A DNA stretch of 44,633 bases from Plantago elongata (Eukaryota; Streptophyta; Magnoliopsida; Lamiales; Plantaginaceae). Of this stretch, positions 1 to 10,628 are shown piece by piece (positions within the stretch are counted from its first letter, which is position 1; every line of letters starts with the position of its first letter). A program made the translations under genes and the position numbers. The stretch lies in contig JAYMSP010000654.1 of assembly GCA_036897095.1 (NCBI GenBank), positions 1 to 44,633 on the forward strand, written 5' to 3'. The notes beneath the pieces were generated by a model. The model searched no databases. It was not told where the DNA came from and was given only the letters and a program-made list of their open reading frames with translations.

Positions 1-20
1 AAATGAACATATATATATAG

Positions 21-64
<44 letters not shown>
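1..64. repeat. (TA)n microsatellite
   Basis: Almost pure alternating T and A with a few interruptions. Low-complexity sequence; nothing coding. Confidence 0.9.
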
Positions 65-70
<6 letters not shown>

Positions 71-837
71 ATCTCTAGATTAAAATTAAAAGGCTAGCAA
101 AATAAGTATCGAAATTGTTCAATTTCATTTGCATTATGTCTTTCTTTTCTTTTCTTTTTTGAAATGGTAAAAATTTTCATAAAACTTCACAAACGTTTAC
201 AAGAGCATAATAAATGTTCGGTATTACAAAACAAAACACCAAGAAACTACAAAGATACTACCCATACCTCTCTTTCATTTCTATCTCATTCTATCTAAAA
301 CCAATCATTCTAGATATTACAAACAAACTGGAACAATACATTTCACCATTTTTCTTTCACAAAAGTCTAGCCGAGAATGAGGAATAGCGACCAAAATCGG
401 AAACCAAGACCTCAAAGGAGGGGATACCCCCACCACAAAAAATTATGATGCAATGTGATGTTCCTTTGTGGCAATCGAAAATCCATCATTTGAGTGCCAA
501 TGAGATGAAGGACCATCCAAAAACATTAACATCTCCCACTTTTATCAAAACAAACGATGCTGGAAGTTTTTTTTAACTTCAATACTAAAAATTAAATCAA
601 ATTGATTATTACTTTTCTTATCTAAAAATTCATCATCTTCCTCCTTAAAGTTGATCATCTTTTTCTTCTTTTCTTATTCTCTTCTTTCTTTTACTCCTCC
701 TCTTCATTACAAAACACATATTTACGGGATCTTTTTATTGCAAAGATCCGGACCAACACAAACTAAAAGGAGCTCCTATTCCGATTTGGAGATGTGCACA
801 TCCCCAAATTGGAGAACTTTTTTTTTAAAACAATAAA
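65..837. other. Gene-free AT-rich stretch
   Basis: No supported gene. Positions 160-550 are less AT-rich and, read on the minus strand, look like the 3' end of a transcribed element, but no protein domain or poly-A tail can be shown. The open frames here are short and resemble nothing I recognise. Confidence 0.5.
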
Positions 838-905
838 GGTAACTCAAACCCCTGACATATTCGTTGGAGGGAAACATCTTACCAACTGAGCTACACTTCG
901 TTGTC
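838..905 (-). repeat. tRNA-derived SINE-like head
   Basis: On the minus strand there is an RNA polymerase III A box (TAGCTCAGTTGG, near 881-892), followed about 35 nt later by a degenerate B box (GGTTTGAGT, near 842-850). Spacing and order fit the tRNA-derived head of a SINE. A complete tRNA cloverleaf cannot be drawn, so it is not called as a tRNA gene. The body and 3' end of the element were not delimited. Confidence 0.5.
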
Positions 906-2051
906 GCCCTAAATTTGAGTTGTTGCAGCTTCGAAATGTTCCTATGAACAACCCGAAAACGGAATTGTTCACAGCCCCAAACGGAGCTACACACAATTTC
1001 ATATCGGAGCTTTGAATAACTTTGACTTGGAGCTTTAAGAACTCTGATTCCAAATTTGGGCTCCATGAGTTGGATGTTTATATGCTGAGTTTATACTTTT
1101 GTTTGGATTCATTTATAGTTTTAGGGAGTTAATTTAATTTTTTGAAACTAAGAACCCTTACAATTAAGTATTTGACAAATCCAATGGCAGATTTTGAAAA
1201 GTTATAGGAACTAAATTTAACTTTTAATTTTTTTTGGTTAATGGCTTGTTGGCCACAGTTTATGGCAATTCAGTTGACCCAACTTGCCAACCAATTACAT
1301 TGATGCCCGTACGTTTTATTTACTTAATTACGGACAGGTCTAACATCAGTTGAAGACTGAATAAAAGAAGAAAAATGAAAAGCAAAAATAAAAGAAACAT
1401 AATAAAGAAAACTCAAAAATCAAAATATCGAATGGCACTTTCATGATTATAAGAACAACTATAAGCGACACATCTGCAAAAAGCGAGTTTGTGCCATCAC
1501 AAAGTTTGACTTTTGAATCTATCTATAATATCGTAAATTGCTCATTTTGATTTTTGAATGTAAATATTATTGTTCGAATACAAGGGGGGACTTTTTTTTT
1601 TAGGGCATAAGGGGGGATATATTATTCACGTAATTTAAAGGGTGTCATATACAATTTTACTTAACTTTTAATAGTTAGAATGTTTTTCGCTTTATCCGAC
1701 CGTAAATAATTTGTCTTCAAATTACCGTAAAACATTAGTCTTCAAACTTATGTTGGAATAGCAGCATCAAGTATCTACACTTTAATACGAAATGCTAGCT
1801 AATCCGAAATTTTAATACCAAAATTACAACTACCAAGAGCAAGATGCAAATCTGACTCACAAATATACCAAAACTCACATTATCGAGATTGCACATTTTC
1901 AATGCACACCCACAGTCCCACACCACACACCTTTTTCCTCACAATGTCATAATGTGTTATACAATACATGTATCAAATACTTTACATGTGATACCGTAAA
2001 ACACACAGATCATCATAAGATACGAATACATATAGTATCATAAATTAATCC
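906..2051. other. Gene-free stretch downstream of the remorin gene
   Basis: AT-rich, no coding signal. The part nearest 2051 should include the 3'UTR of the minus-strand remorin gene. No clear repeat structure seen. Confidence 0.5.
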
Positions 2052-3639
2052 TTAAAAGAAAGAGCGTTTGGCCGGAGGCCTCCCAACGGCCCTCATCAAA
2101 TTGGATATTTCAAGAACTCTAGCCACTTTAGTGCCCCTCTTGGCTTCAGACGATGCCTTCCTTTCCTCTGCTTTCCTACGTGCTTTTGCTATGTCATTCT
2201 GCATTTTCTCTAGTGCTTTTGCTCTTTTTTCATCTAACTTTCTCTACAAATGAAATTACACATACAATATCATCAGGATAAGTTTCGTCTAACATCACAC
2301 TATTTCTTAATGTACTTTGTTGAAATGGGCTTATCTATCCTTAAAGGACAAAGAAGAGTTGTTCATATCTTATAGTGAGTGTCAAAGATACTCTCAAGTG
2401 ACGTGGGTTATTTAACAGACCCCCTCACGTGTGAGCCGGTAGACTCAAACTAAACACGTAGCAACAAATAGGATAAGTCCAGAGCAGGCAGAGAGGAACC
2501 AGAGCAGTACAAGATCCACATCATTTGAGCAAAACATGCACTCTGATATCATGTTGAATGAGCTCATCTACTTCATAAAAAGCATTATAAGGAGTTGATG
2601 AGCCAATTCAACTAGCAATATTGAGCATGCAATGTGACAGAAGATTACTACTGGCATGACAATATATATGAATACGGTGAAATATCATATTTTCCCAAAA
2701 CGTACAAATGATTGAAATACTCATATATTCTGCACTAATATATTGTGGTGTTGGCTATTGCATAGTAGTAAAATCATAATGTTTCAGAGTAATCAAAATT
2801 AGATATAGTCCAGGTCTTTGTAACTAATACATGTACTATTCAAAACATCTTACGACTATTAATAATAAAAAGAATCTAAGAAACATTTGGTAGCTAGCTA
2901 GTTAGATGACCAAGGCTAATAGTGAAAGCACAATTGATAATTGAGCAAACAAGATTTCAAGGCTAATAACTTGTCCATGTTAGTAATCAATTACCTCAAT
3001 TTTCTTCATCCATGATGTAGCCTTCTGAACTTGCTCACCCTCCCAACCATTAATCACCGCATCCTCACGCTTAAACCGGTTGTTTATCTTCGCAATTTTA
3101 GCATTTTGCCACGCACTGATCTTCGAGTCCACTTCCTCTTTCTTCACACGCTGCACTGACACCTCACCATTCGCACTTGGGATGTTACTACTGCTTGTAG
3201 TAAGTCTATACTCAGGTCCACCAGCACGTCCACTACTATTACCCCTTGGCGAAGTGGGGCCAAGATGAGTAGTATCTGGCACGATCGCCAAGGGGTTGTT
3301 GTCTTCGTGATAGTTATCTTCCTCTCTTATTCTCTCTAGGTTACTCAAGCCAGACTCGTGTTCCATTGTAACAGTGGATCCTGCTAGAACAAGTGCGTTG
3401 AACTCCCTACTCATGGTAGAGAAATTGATCTCAGACGATGATCCCGTGGAAAGAGATGATGACCGATGACTATTCACTTCCCAAGATTCTTGGCGTGGAG
3501 GCCGTGGGGCACGTGGCGGTGTTAGGGCATGGATGTCTCTTATGATAGGAGATCCAACGTCTTGTTCATGATCTTCTTGATCAAGGTTGTTGCTATTAGT
3601 AGTTGTCAGGGTTAGAGCTCCTTGCTGATCATTCAACAT
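2052..3639 (-). CDS. Remorin family protein (group-4-like)
   Basis: Two exons on the minus strand: 3639-2995 and 2243-2052, joined in phase 0 at ATTGAG|GTAATT and TTTGTAG|AGAAAG, give 278 aa. Residues 1-164 form a low-complexity, Ser/Pro/Thr-rich N-terminal region that includes SEINFSTMSREFNALVLAGS, a segment typical of group 4 remorins. Residues 165-272 form the Remorin_C domain: KISAWQNAKIAKINNRFKRE, then after the intron KALEKMQNDIAKARRKAEER, a predicted coiled coil. The protein ends RPPAKRSFF. Remorins are plant-specific proteins that attach to the inner face of the plasma membrane through the C-terminal helix and organise membrane nanodomains in immune, symbiotic and hormone signalling. 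The ATG at 3639 opens the only long frame. The 751-bp intron carries a retroelement remnant. The subgroup is inferred from the N-terminal motif; the family is certain. Confidence 0.95.
2330..2556 (-). mobile_element. Degenerate TRIM-like retroelement remnant in the remorin intron
   Basis: The plus strand reads CCCCCTCACGTGTGAGCC and, about 110 bp further, CTCTGATATCATG (2541-2553). The second is the reverse complement of a worn initiator-Met-tRNA primer binding site (canonical TGGTATCAGAGC). This order resembles the internal part of small LTR elements common in eudicot introns. LTR ends and target duplication were not found. Confidence 0.35.
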
Positions 3640-4032
3640 CTTATGAAACTTTTTCCTTTCGCTCTTTTCTATATAGTTAATAATGTATAGTGTTTATGTG
3701 TGTTTTTGCACTTCATGAGTAATAGAAATAGGAGTGGATGTACTTACGTTGTGCAGTAGTCTTTAAAAAATAAAAAATCAGGAGAAATAGGAGTGGACGG
3801 AGAAAGAGCTAGTATGGAAGGGGAAGGAGTTTAATTATATGTGTTGATTAATAAAGTGTGCAATTGTTGATGATATGTGTTGGGAGATATTAGCCACACT
3901 TTGCATGGAGTTGAGATAATGATTGGTCGAGCGTTGCAACGTCGTTATTTGTGTTATTTGTGGCATTAATGAACTTAATCACTTCTATTTTCCTAGTTTA
4001 CTACTTTGACCCTTAAGTATTCCTACATAAAC
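3640..4032 (-). promoter_or_regulatory. Upstream region of the remorin gene
   Basis: Non-coding sequence directly 5' of the remorin ATG. A TATA-like ACTATATAG occurs on the minus strand about 35 bp upstream of the ATG (near 3670-3678), which would leave a very short 5'UTR, so the true start may lie further up. Nothing else distinctive. Confidence 0.3.
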
Positions 4033-5274
4033 TGTCACGACCCGAGTTATTACGGAGCGACACAGTTACTCATGAACAACTCTTCGAGTCATATGATAGT
4101 CCCACTATATAAACACAAGTTATTTCCCATGTACTTTGACCTCACTCGTCGTGCAAACTAAAAAACTTTCTAGTTGGTCACCTATCATAAGATTTCTCCA
4201 GAGAAATCACACTTAACTCTGAAGTTCTCCTAGTTGGATTCCTAAAAAGATGTATCTTGTTGATATGAGTAGCGTTCTCAATCCCTTTAAGCTCTTTGGA
4301 CTTGCCTTGAAATTTTAGAGCATTACAATTAGGGGTGATAGTGAATCAAGTCGCTCGCGAGCCGCTCGCTAAAAAGTTCGGTCAACGCTCAGATCAAGCT
4401 CGAGATCAGTCAACATGAGCTCGCAAGCGAGCAAGATCGTCTCACTGTCGAGCTTAAATCGATTCACCCTGCCAAAATGATCGTTGCTCGTGAGCTGCTC
4501 GTAAGTAAATAATTAATTTATATTTAAATTTATTTATTTACTTATGCATAAATAAATATATTTGAATTTATAGAATGTGTGAATTTTAACAATTCAACTG
4601 TTATAACATTCTTGAATGGTCTTGTATGAACATCTGTTCGATTTTTTAAATTGATGTATGTATTTATGTATTTATGAATTTGGAACTGCATTTTCGAGCG
4701 CTCACGAGCAAATATGAGTCGACCTTATCGAGCTGCTCGCGGCAAGTTCATCGAGCCGATCACGAGCTTGACTATGAAAAGCTCGACGATCACAAGCAAA
4801 CTTAAAATTCTGACGATCACTGATCTATTAAGCCATCGGCTCGATCGTCGCGTTTAACACCCCTAGTTACAATCATCCCCTCTTGAATTGTGCGACGTCC
4901 CAGCCGTACCATGGTCCGACCAACCGTCCACCCTTTTGTGAGTTTTGGGTTGGCACGGCTCTAATACCATTTGTAACGACTCGACCCTGACCCTTTGGAC
5001 CAGCATGGTTACTCATGGGCAACACTATGGATGATATACTAGCCCCGCTTTACCAACACAAGTCCTTTCCCACACACTTTGATCTTACTCGTGCACGAAT
5101 TAGGAAACTTTCCAGTTAGTCATTCATCATAAGATTGCTCCAGAACAAGCACGTTTAACTCTAGAGTTCTTCTAGTTGAATTTTCGAAAAGAAAGGTGCA
5201 CCTTGTTGATATGTGTAGTGTTCTCAATCTCTTTAAACTCTTTAAACTTGACTTTGAAATTCTGAAACATTGCA
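4033..5274 (-). mobile_element. Cassandra-like TRIM retrotransposon, full length, with nested hAT MITE
   Basis: Minus-strand element. The 5' LTR is 5274-4972 (303 bp, begins TGCAATGTTTC, ends TCGTTACA). A primer binding site TGGTATTAGAGCCGTGCC follows at 4969-4952. A short non-coding internal region ends in a purine tract (TTCAAGAGGGGATG, around 4887-4874). The 3' LTR is 4327-4033 plus a few bases beyond a MITE. Each LTR holds a segment like the 5S rRNA internal promoter (AGAGTTAAACGTGCTTG, then a worn GATGGGTGACC), the hallmark of Cassandra TRIMs. The flanking 5 bp (TAAAC and TAATG) no longer match, so the insertion looks old. No protein is encoded; movement would depend on enzymes from other elements. 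Confidence 0.8.
4330..4865. mobile_element. hAT-type MITE nested in the Cassandra-like TRIM
   Basis: 536 bp with termini TAGGGGTG...CACCCCTA and an 8-bp target duplication, ATTACAAT (4322-4329) and GTTACAAT (4866-4873), 7 of 8 matching. The duplication size and TAGGGG ends fit the hAT superfamily. Subterminal regions are packed with short GAGCTCG/CGAGC motifs in both orientations, as expected for transposase-binding repeats; the centre is AT-rich. Non-autonomous. Confidence 0.8.
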
Positions 5275-6828
5275 TAATGAAAAGATGATCTTTCTAAATA
5301 TAACAAAATATTCTATTACTCCTATAGTCCTATTCAAATATTTGACATAAAAACCTTATTTAAATTTAGGTAGTCCTGCAGAATTTGCCCATAATAACCA
5401 TGAACAATTGATACCGGAATGGACGAATAAGACTTGTTTAAATTATATAGACTCTATGGTTGTTAGAAAGCTGATAAGTTAGTATGATAATTGATATTTA
5501 ATAAGGTAGTTAATTTTTATATAATTATTTAGTAAATACATTAGCCAAAGCTAGTTTACTAATAATGGATATAAACTAACTTATTTTCTTAAAATAAATT
5601 ATCAAATTAGCTATCAATTTAAAGATTATAAATTTATATAAGTCATTTAGCTACCGAAGGAGAATTGGTCATACTTAAGATGTAGTGATATTTTTCTTTT
5701 AAAACGATAAAATGTAATTTGGATTCATATTAATTGAAAGTGAAGCGTCTTATTTATTGAATTGTGTTTCGTCGTCATTCGAAAGGTAGTAATAAAATTG
5801 ACGCAAAATTAATCAAACCCTTTGTCTTCTTTTAAAATGTCGGCAAAAAGGATTTCGAAGTGGAGGAGCCCATAAGTTGGGTACTTGGGTTTAAAAATCA
5901 ATTGACAATACGTGGCAACCATTTATACATAGTACCTTAAAGTCTTAAACATTTTGATCAATAAATACGTGGCAAAATCTAATGGGTAAAATAATTTGCC
6001 ATTTGATTAGAGACACGTTTACGGTTGAATAATGGTGTGCTAAACACATACGTCTCAAACATAATAATCAACATTATCGAGTGATTATTTGTTTCTTCAA
6101 AATTTGTCAAGTGATTTTGATATGTGAGACAATTCAAAGAATTAGGGTAAATGAATACATCATGAAAAATAATGGACACTGTTTTAAATTTTATTAGGAT
6201 TAGAGTAAACAATATTGATTGTGATTTTTGTGGAGGTGTTGTTACTTACTCCGGAAGAAAAATAATGTTGTAATTAATAATTCATTTTCGTTAGCAATAG
6301 TATGTAAACCACAGTTTTGGCTATACATCATATGTACTGTAAGGATCCGAAAATGCGACAATTCGATTTTACACGGTTTAGTTAGAAGCAGAGCATCAGA
6401 GCTTAATTCGTGAATCGTCAAATGGACATTTCCCCTACAATTCCAGCTGCCCAATACTTTCTTGTTTTAGCCCAATTGTACTATAGTGACATTGACTTCG
6501 AGGTCGGTCATTGAGTACTTAACTAAGCTGAATTTGATTTATGAATAACAATAAACAAGAATAAAAGTAGTAAAAAGTTAGTTTGCTTCGATGACCGAAT
6601 GATGTTCTTAACTAGCTATGATGCAATCGAACTAGAAATAGATAAACTTAACGAGATTGATACATGAGAGGGAATTATGGTGTGGTGACGGAAAATAAGC
6701 TAGTTAGCAGGAATCATTCAAAAAAAATGTTGTCGATTTACTCTGGTCAACACTGGGACACGTCCTAAGGATTATTACGATGCTCTAGGCAGCAAGCCTA
6801 TATCATATAAGTCACAAAGCACAATGAT
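5275..6828. other. Gene-free stretch
   Basis: AT-rich with no supported gene. Small open frames around 5979-6454 lie on both strands and have no recognisable domain. No clear repeat structure seen. Confidence 0.5.
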
Positions 6829-7452
6829 TATAATACCAAACATCCCTAAATGTAAGAGTGAATGAGATGAAGGGTACATATATAAACCACCACTCTTCTA
6901 TGGTATGAAGTCTTTTGAGGATTTTTAAAAATGAATTCGTGCGGACTCCCGTCCAAAGCGGACAATATCGTATCGAGTGGTGGACCCATCATAAGTAAAC
7001 TTCCCGGTCCAACAGGCCGGATCTCGGTCCATTAGTGGTCACGTCTTTACAAATGGTATCAGAGCCAGGTTATTCGAAATTGCGGGAACCAAGTGATATG
7101 TGGGGCAAAGTGTTACACTGTATGTGCGGTTGGAGCTACCTCTTGAGTCCTGCGTGGATGGTTGGTCCAGGGGCAGAACCCCCAAGAAAGCTCGACGAGG
7201 ACGTCGATAATTTATGGGGGTAGATCGTAATGCCCAATATCCCACATGGCTTGCAAGTGAAAGACATGAAGGGTATATATATGTAGACCACCACTCTCTC
7301 ATGGTATTAGGGCTGTTTGGGATTCCTAAAAACAAATTTGTGCGGGATCCGGCCCAAAGCGAACAATATTGTACCGAGTGATGGACCCGTCATGAGTAAC
7401 CTTGCCGGTCCAACGGACTGAGTCTCGGTCCATTAGTGATCGGGTCGTTACA
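6829..7452 (+). mobile_element. TRIM retrotransposon, full length (second family)
   Basis: 5' LTR 6829-7051 and 3' LTR 7226-7452, about 225 bp each and clearly the same sequence (each has GATGAAGGGTA, a TATATATA box, a long shared middle, and ends near TTACA). Between them is a 174-bp internal region that starts with a primer binding site and ends with a purine tract (TTATGGGGGTAGAT, 7212-7225). No coding capacity. The first bases of both LTRs have drifted (TATAAT and CGTAAT instead of TGTAAT, as in the solo copy at 8273), and the flanking 5-mers ATGAT and ATAAA do not match, so the insertion is old. Confidence 0.85.
7054..7071 (+). other. Primer binding site (initiator Met-tRNA type)
   Basis: TGGTATCAGAGCCAGGTT lies 3 bp after the 5' LTR and matches the 3' end of plant initiator methionine tRNA, the usual primer for TRIM and copia elements. 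Confidence 0.85.
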
Positions 7453-7996
7453 ATAAAAATGAGCTAACTCTATTGTTTTAAGAAACATATAACATCAATG
7501 AACGCGTCAATTTCACTTAACTACGGTTAACATGCTAATGTAAGTATTACTGTTGGCAACGAACCAATAGATTAAGCCATTCAAAACGTTGTGGAGTAAA
7601 GAACCAGCCATTTAATTTATTAGTGATTATGGAGTAGAAAAGATCAACCAGATAACTAGATACGCATTTAACCTGAACAACACAGAATGAATCGCAACTT
7701 ATATATATTGAATACATAAACTCTAGCTAGCATGTAATGAATCCGTCACCACCCCATAATTAGGTGTTTAGCTACTCATGCATAAACATAATTATTATTG
7801 TATTTGAACACGCAATAAACATATGATATACGAATTGATAGGATTCTAGAATGATATAGAGCTTACCAAGATTTGTCACGAATTCTAGGTAAGCAATGAT
7901 GAGATCGGAATCCAATTAGTGCAAAAGTAAATCAATAGAAAGGCCAGAACGATGAACAGACTTTGAATTACAAGTAAATCAGTTCAATTACCTATA

Positions 7997-8024
7997 TGTG
8001 TGTGTGTGTGAGAGAGAGAGAGAG
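7997..8024. repeat. Compound (TG)n(AG)n microsatellite
   Basis: Seven TG units followed directly by seven AG units. Confidence 0.9.
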
Positions 8025-8059
8025 AAATAAGTGAAGAAATACGGTGAAATTCCCTACTG

Positions 8060-8267
8060 ACGTCGTCAACGATTGCCGAATGAAAATGACATTTGCCAGT
8101 TTCAAGTAGGCATCACCAACGATTTGCTGCAAGAAACTGGTGCCAGTTTCAATCTGGCGACCCCAGTTTATCCTTGGAAGGACGATCTTTCCCTATGGCT
8201 CCTTTTGACGGCCGAAACTTGGTATTTTGGCTTTACCGCTTCAAATTTAGCATCCTCTCGAGGCATT
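8060..8267. other. GC-richer unexplained segment
   Basis: Noticeably less AT-rich than its surroundings, with a repeated GCCAGTTTCAA motif. A plus-strand frame is open across it and on into the solo LTR, but its sequence resembles no family I know. It could be a remnant of a gene or of a larger transposon. The solo LTR at 8273 inserted at its right edge. Confidence 0.3.
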
Positions 8268-8272
8268 GAAAT

Positions 8273-8500
8273 TGTAATATCCAACATCCCACATCGCTTG
8301 TGAGTGAAAGGGATGAAGGGTATATATATAGACCACCACCCTCCTATGGGGTATGAGGTATTTCGGGAAAACCCAAAAAATAAATCCGTGTGGGCTCTGG
8401 CCCAAAGCGGACAATATTATACCGAGTGGTGGGACAGTCATGCGTAACCTTACTAGCCCAACAGGCCGGGTCTCTATCCACTAGTGATTGGGTCGTTACA
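8273..8500 (+). mobile_element. Solo LTR of the second TRIM family
   Basis: 228 bp, TGTAATATCC...GGGTCGTTACA, flanked by a perfect 5-bp target duplication GAAAT (8268-8272 and 8501-8505). It aligns along its length with both LTRs of the TRIM at 6829-7452, including GGTATATATATAGACC, a probable TATA promoter. A solo LTR with matching flanks implies insertion followed by LTR-LTR recombination. It keeps the intact TG...CA ends and so is the best reference for this family in the window. Confidence 0.9.
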
Positions 8501-8748
8501 GAAATACCCTAGCATGTAGATGTACATATATAGAATACACCATTTTACCTCCAATTAATGCGAATTAGCCGAGTACCTACAAAATATACAAAGAAGAAAA
8601 AAAGTAAAAGTACTCTAAGAAACTAATATAAAATTATACTTAAGGATAATAAAAATACAATAAAAAATACTGAATTAGACAATCTAAAAGTCAAAGGCCT
8701 AGAAAATGTAAAATTTTCTTAAAAGATAGAAAAATCAAGGGTGTTTTA

Positions 8749-8897
8749 GGGGCTGATTGGCATGACATTTGAATGGGGATATTGGTGAAATTGTGTTTAG
8801 AATGGAATTGAAATGGGGGTATTTGAAGTGTATTTTAGGTCAAATCACTGTTCATCCAGCCAAATGGATGCATTTAAATGCCTAGCCAATCAGCCCC
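8749..8897. mobile_element. PIF/Harbinger-like (Tourist-type) MITE
   Basis: 149 bp with 13-bp terminal inverted repeats GGGGCTGATTGGC...GCCAATCAGCCCC, flanked by the 3-bp duplication TTA (8746-8748 and 8898-8900). TTA duplications fit the PIF/Harbinger superfamily. A decayed second copy is at 26605-26762. Confidence 0.85.
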
Positions 8898-8939
8898 TTA
8901 GTTTTTTCGGTTTTTTAGTTTTAGCGGTCTGACCAGCCA

Positions 8940-10250
8940 AATTTCTTATAACATTGCTGAGACACAATTGTTCGTTATGGTTTTAATTGATTATGCTATC
9001 GTTTTAAGTTGTTAGCATCGGAAATTTTAGTTGTTGTTTTAACGTATTTTGTTAATGTTTTGTAGAAATAATGTGATGTTTTTAATGAATTGGTATTATT
9101 TCAAGTATAATTTTAATCTCATTTAGTAACTTTGTATGTGATGGTATGATGATTTTAAGGAGCTGCATGATCGTTTTAATATGTTCTTTTATAGTTTTAT
9201 GTTACAATATAATATTATTAAATTATTAATAAATAATTATAAAAGTTTCAGAGATACGATTAAAACATAAATAAACAACCTTAAAACTACTGGAAATATT
9301 CAGTCATTCCAGAGGATTTAAAGCATCAATTCTCATAGAAAAAACAAATTATATTAAACGTTTATTTAGTAGTTTCTATACACAAATGCAAATTGAATTG
9401 TTAAAAAAGGTTTTTTTTTTTTTTTTTTGATTAAACTTCTTGGTGAACGCCGACTTTCTGCCGTTTGTAGCTTTTATTTGTTGCTTAAATACTGCAACAA
9501 CACCTCTGAGAGCTATATCATCAAACTAGATGCCATCATCATCATCATCATCTGTTTAAACAATAATTGACAGTGTTAAAATCATAATGACTTTAGTCAA
9601 AACTATCACATTTTAGTACTTAAAATCAAAGAAGGAACATGCAACACAAGTTAAAAACGATTAATGCTTAAAATCATAATAGTGCATCTAAAAATTATAA
9701 TAAAATACAAACATGCAACACAAGCTAAAAACAATAACATTGACATAAAATCAGAACAATGCATCTTGCAAATATAACAAACATTTACAAAAACTCAAAT
9801 AATAAATATTTCTCAAAAGTTAAAACACTAATGAAATAACAACAATATGTCTTAAAACAATGATATATGCGCTAAAAATATTAACATGTTCAACATAAGC
9901 TAAATATAGTAATATAAGGATTAAAATTATAATTATGTATCTTAAATTAGAATCATGCAACTTAAAACTATAACAAATCACTGACATGTTGTACACGCTA
10001 AAAACAGTAACATTAGTATTTAAAATCACAACAATACTTATTAAAATTATAACCGAGCTTTTGTGAGAAATCAAATCACAAAAATTTAATTGTATGCTAA
10101 ATATTAACGTTGCTATTCAAAACTATAATAATATCTATTGAAACTAAAACATATGCGCTAAAATCATAACAGACAGAAACATTTAGCACAAGTTAAATAC
10201 ATAATAATAATGCTTAAAACTATAATATTAACTTTTAAAATAATAATTAA
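8940..10250. repeat. Degenerate AT-rich array with opposed arms
   Basis: Positions 9560-10250 repeat, with heavy drift, a block of about 70 bp: CATGCAACACAAG, CTAAAAACA, TAAAATCATAA, TGCATCTTAAAAT. Positions 8940-9240 carry the complementary motifs (TTATGGTTTTAA, GCTGCATGATCGTTTTAA), so the two sides face each other around a poly-T run (about 9412-9429) and an (ATC)n run (9534-9552). Subterminal arrays of MULE-type elements can look like this, but no ends were found. No gene. Confidence 0.5.
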
Positions 10251-10253
10251 GTA

Positions 10254-10628
10254 GGGCTTTTCTACCATCAGACAGGCTTTCATCTTGCATGACAACAGGC
10301 ATCGCCCAAGTATAATTTAATACTTTAAATTTTTATTTTTCATTAAATATAAAAAGACTAAGATGTCCATTAAAAAATAAGACACAATAATAATAATAAT
10401 AAATACAAAATATAAAGATTAATTTTATTATTAAAATTAACATGTCCCCTTGGCCCGACCAATCCAGCCTGACGGCCCGAAAATAAAGCCGGCCCAATTG
10501 AATTGCCATCTGGGCTTCTACCATCCGTCCACACTTTTGTGAGCTCTTAATATTAAAAACAAAGTATACAGTTAGTGAGGTTCGGACCTATGACCACATG
10601 GCTACATAACAGAATACTAACCACTTGG
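10254..10628 (-). repeat. SINE-like repeat with tRNA-like head, copy 1
   Basis: On the minus strand it begins with a tRNA-like head (CCAAGTGGTTAG as A box, GGTCCGAACC as B box) and ends with a tail CTGTTGTCATGCAAGATGAA...GTAGAAAAGCCC. The same head and tail, in the same order, bracket 13243-13640 on the plus strand. Length 375 bp, long for a plant SINE, with an AT-rich middle. Confidence 0.5.

Noticed and set aside
776-1066. 96-residue minus-strand frame
   Set aside because: It overlaps a SINE-like head, and a second frame is open on the same strand (844-1053); no domain seen.
2068-2253. Plus-strand frame of 61 residues
   Set aside because: It is the complement of remorin exon 2, whose minus-strand translation is clearly the Remorin_C coiled coil.
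7035-7223. Open frame inside the TRIM internal region
   Set aside because: TRIMs are non-coding; the frame spans the primer site and has no domain.
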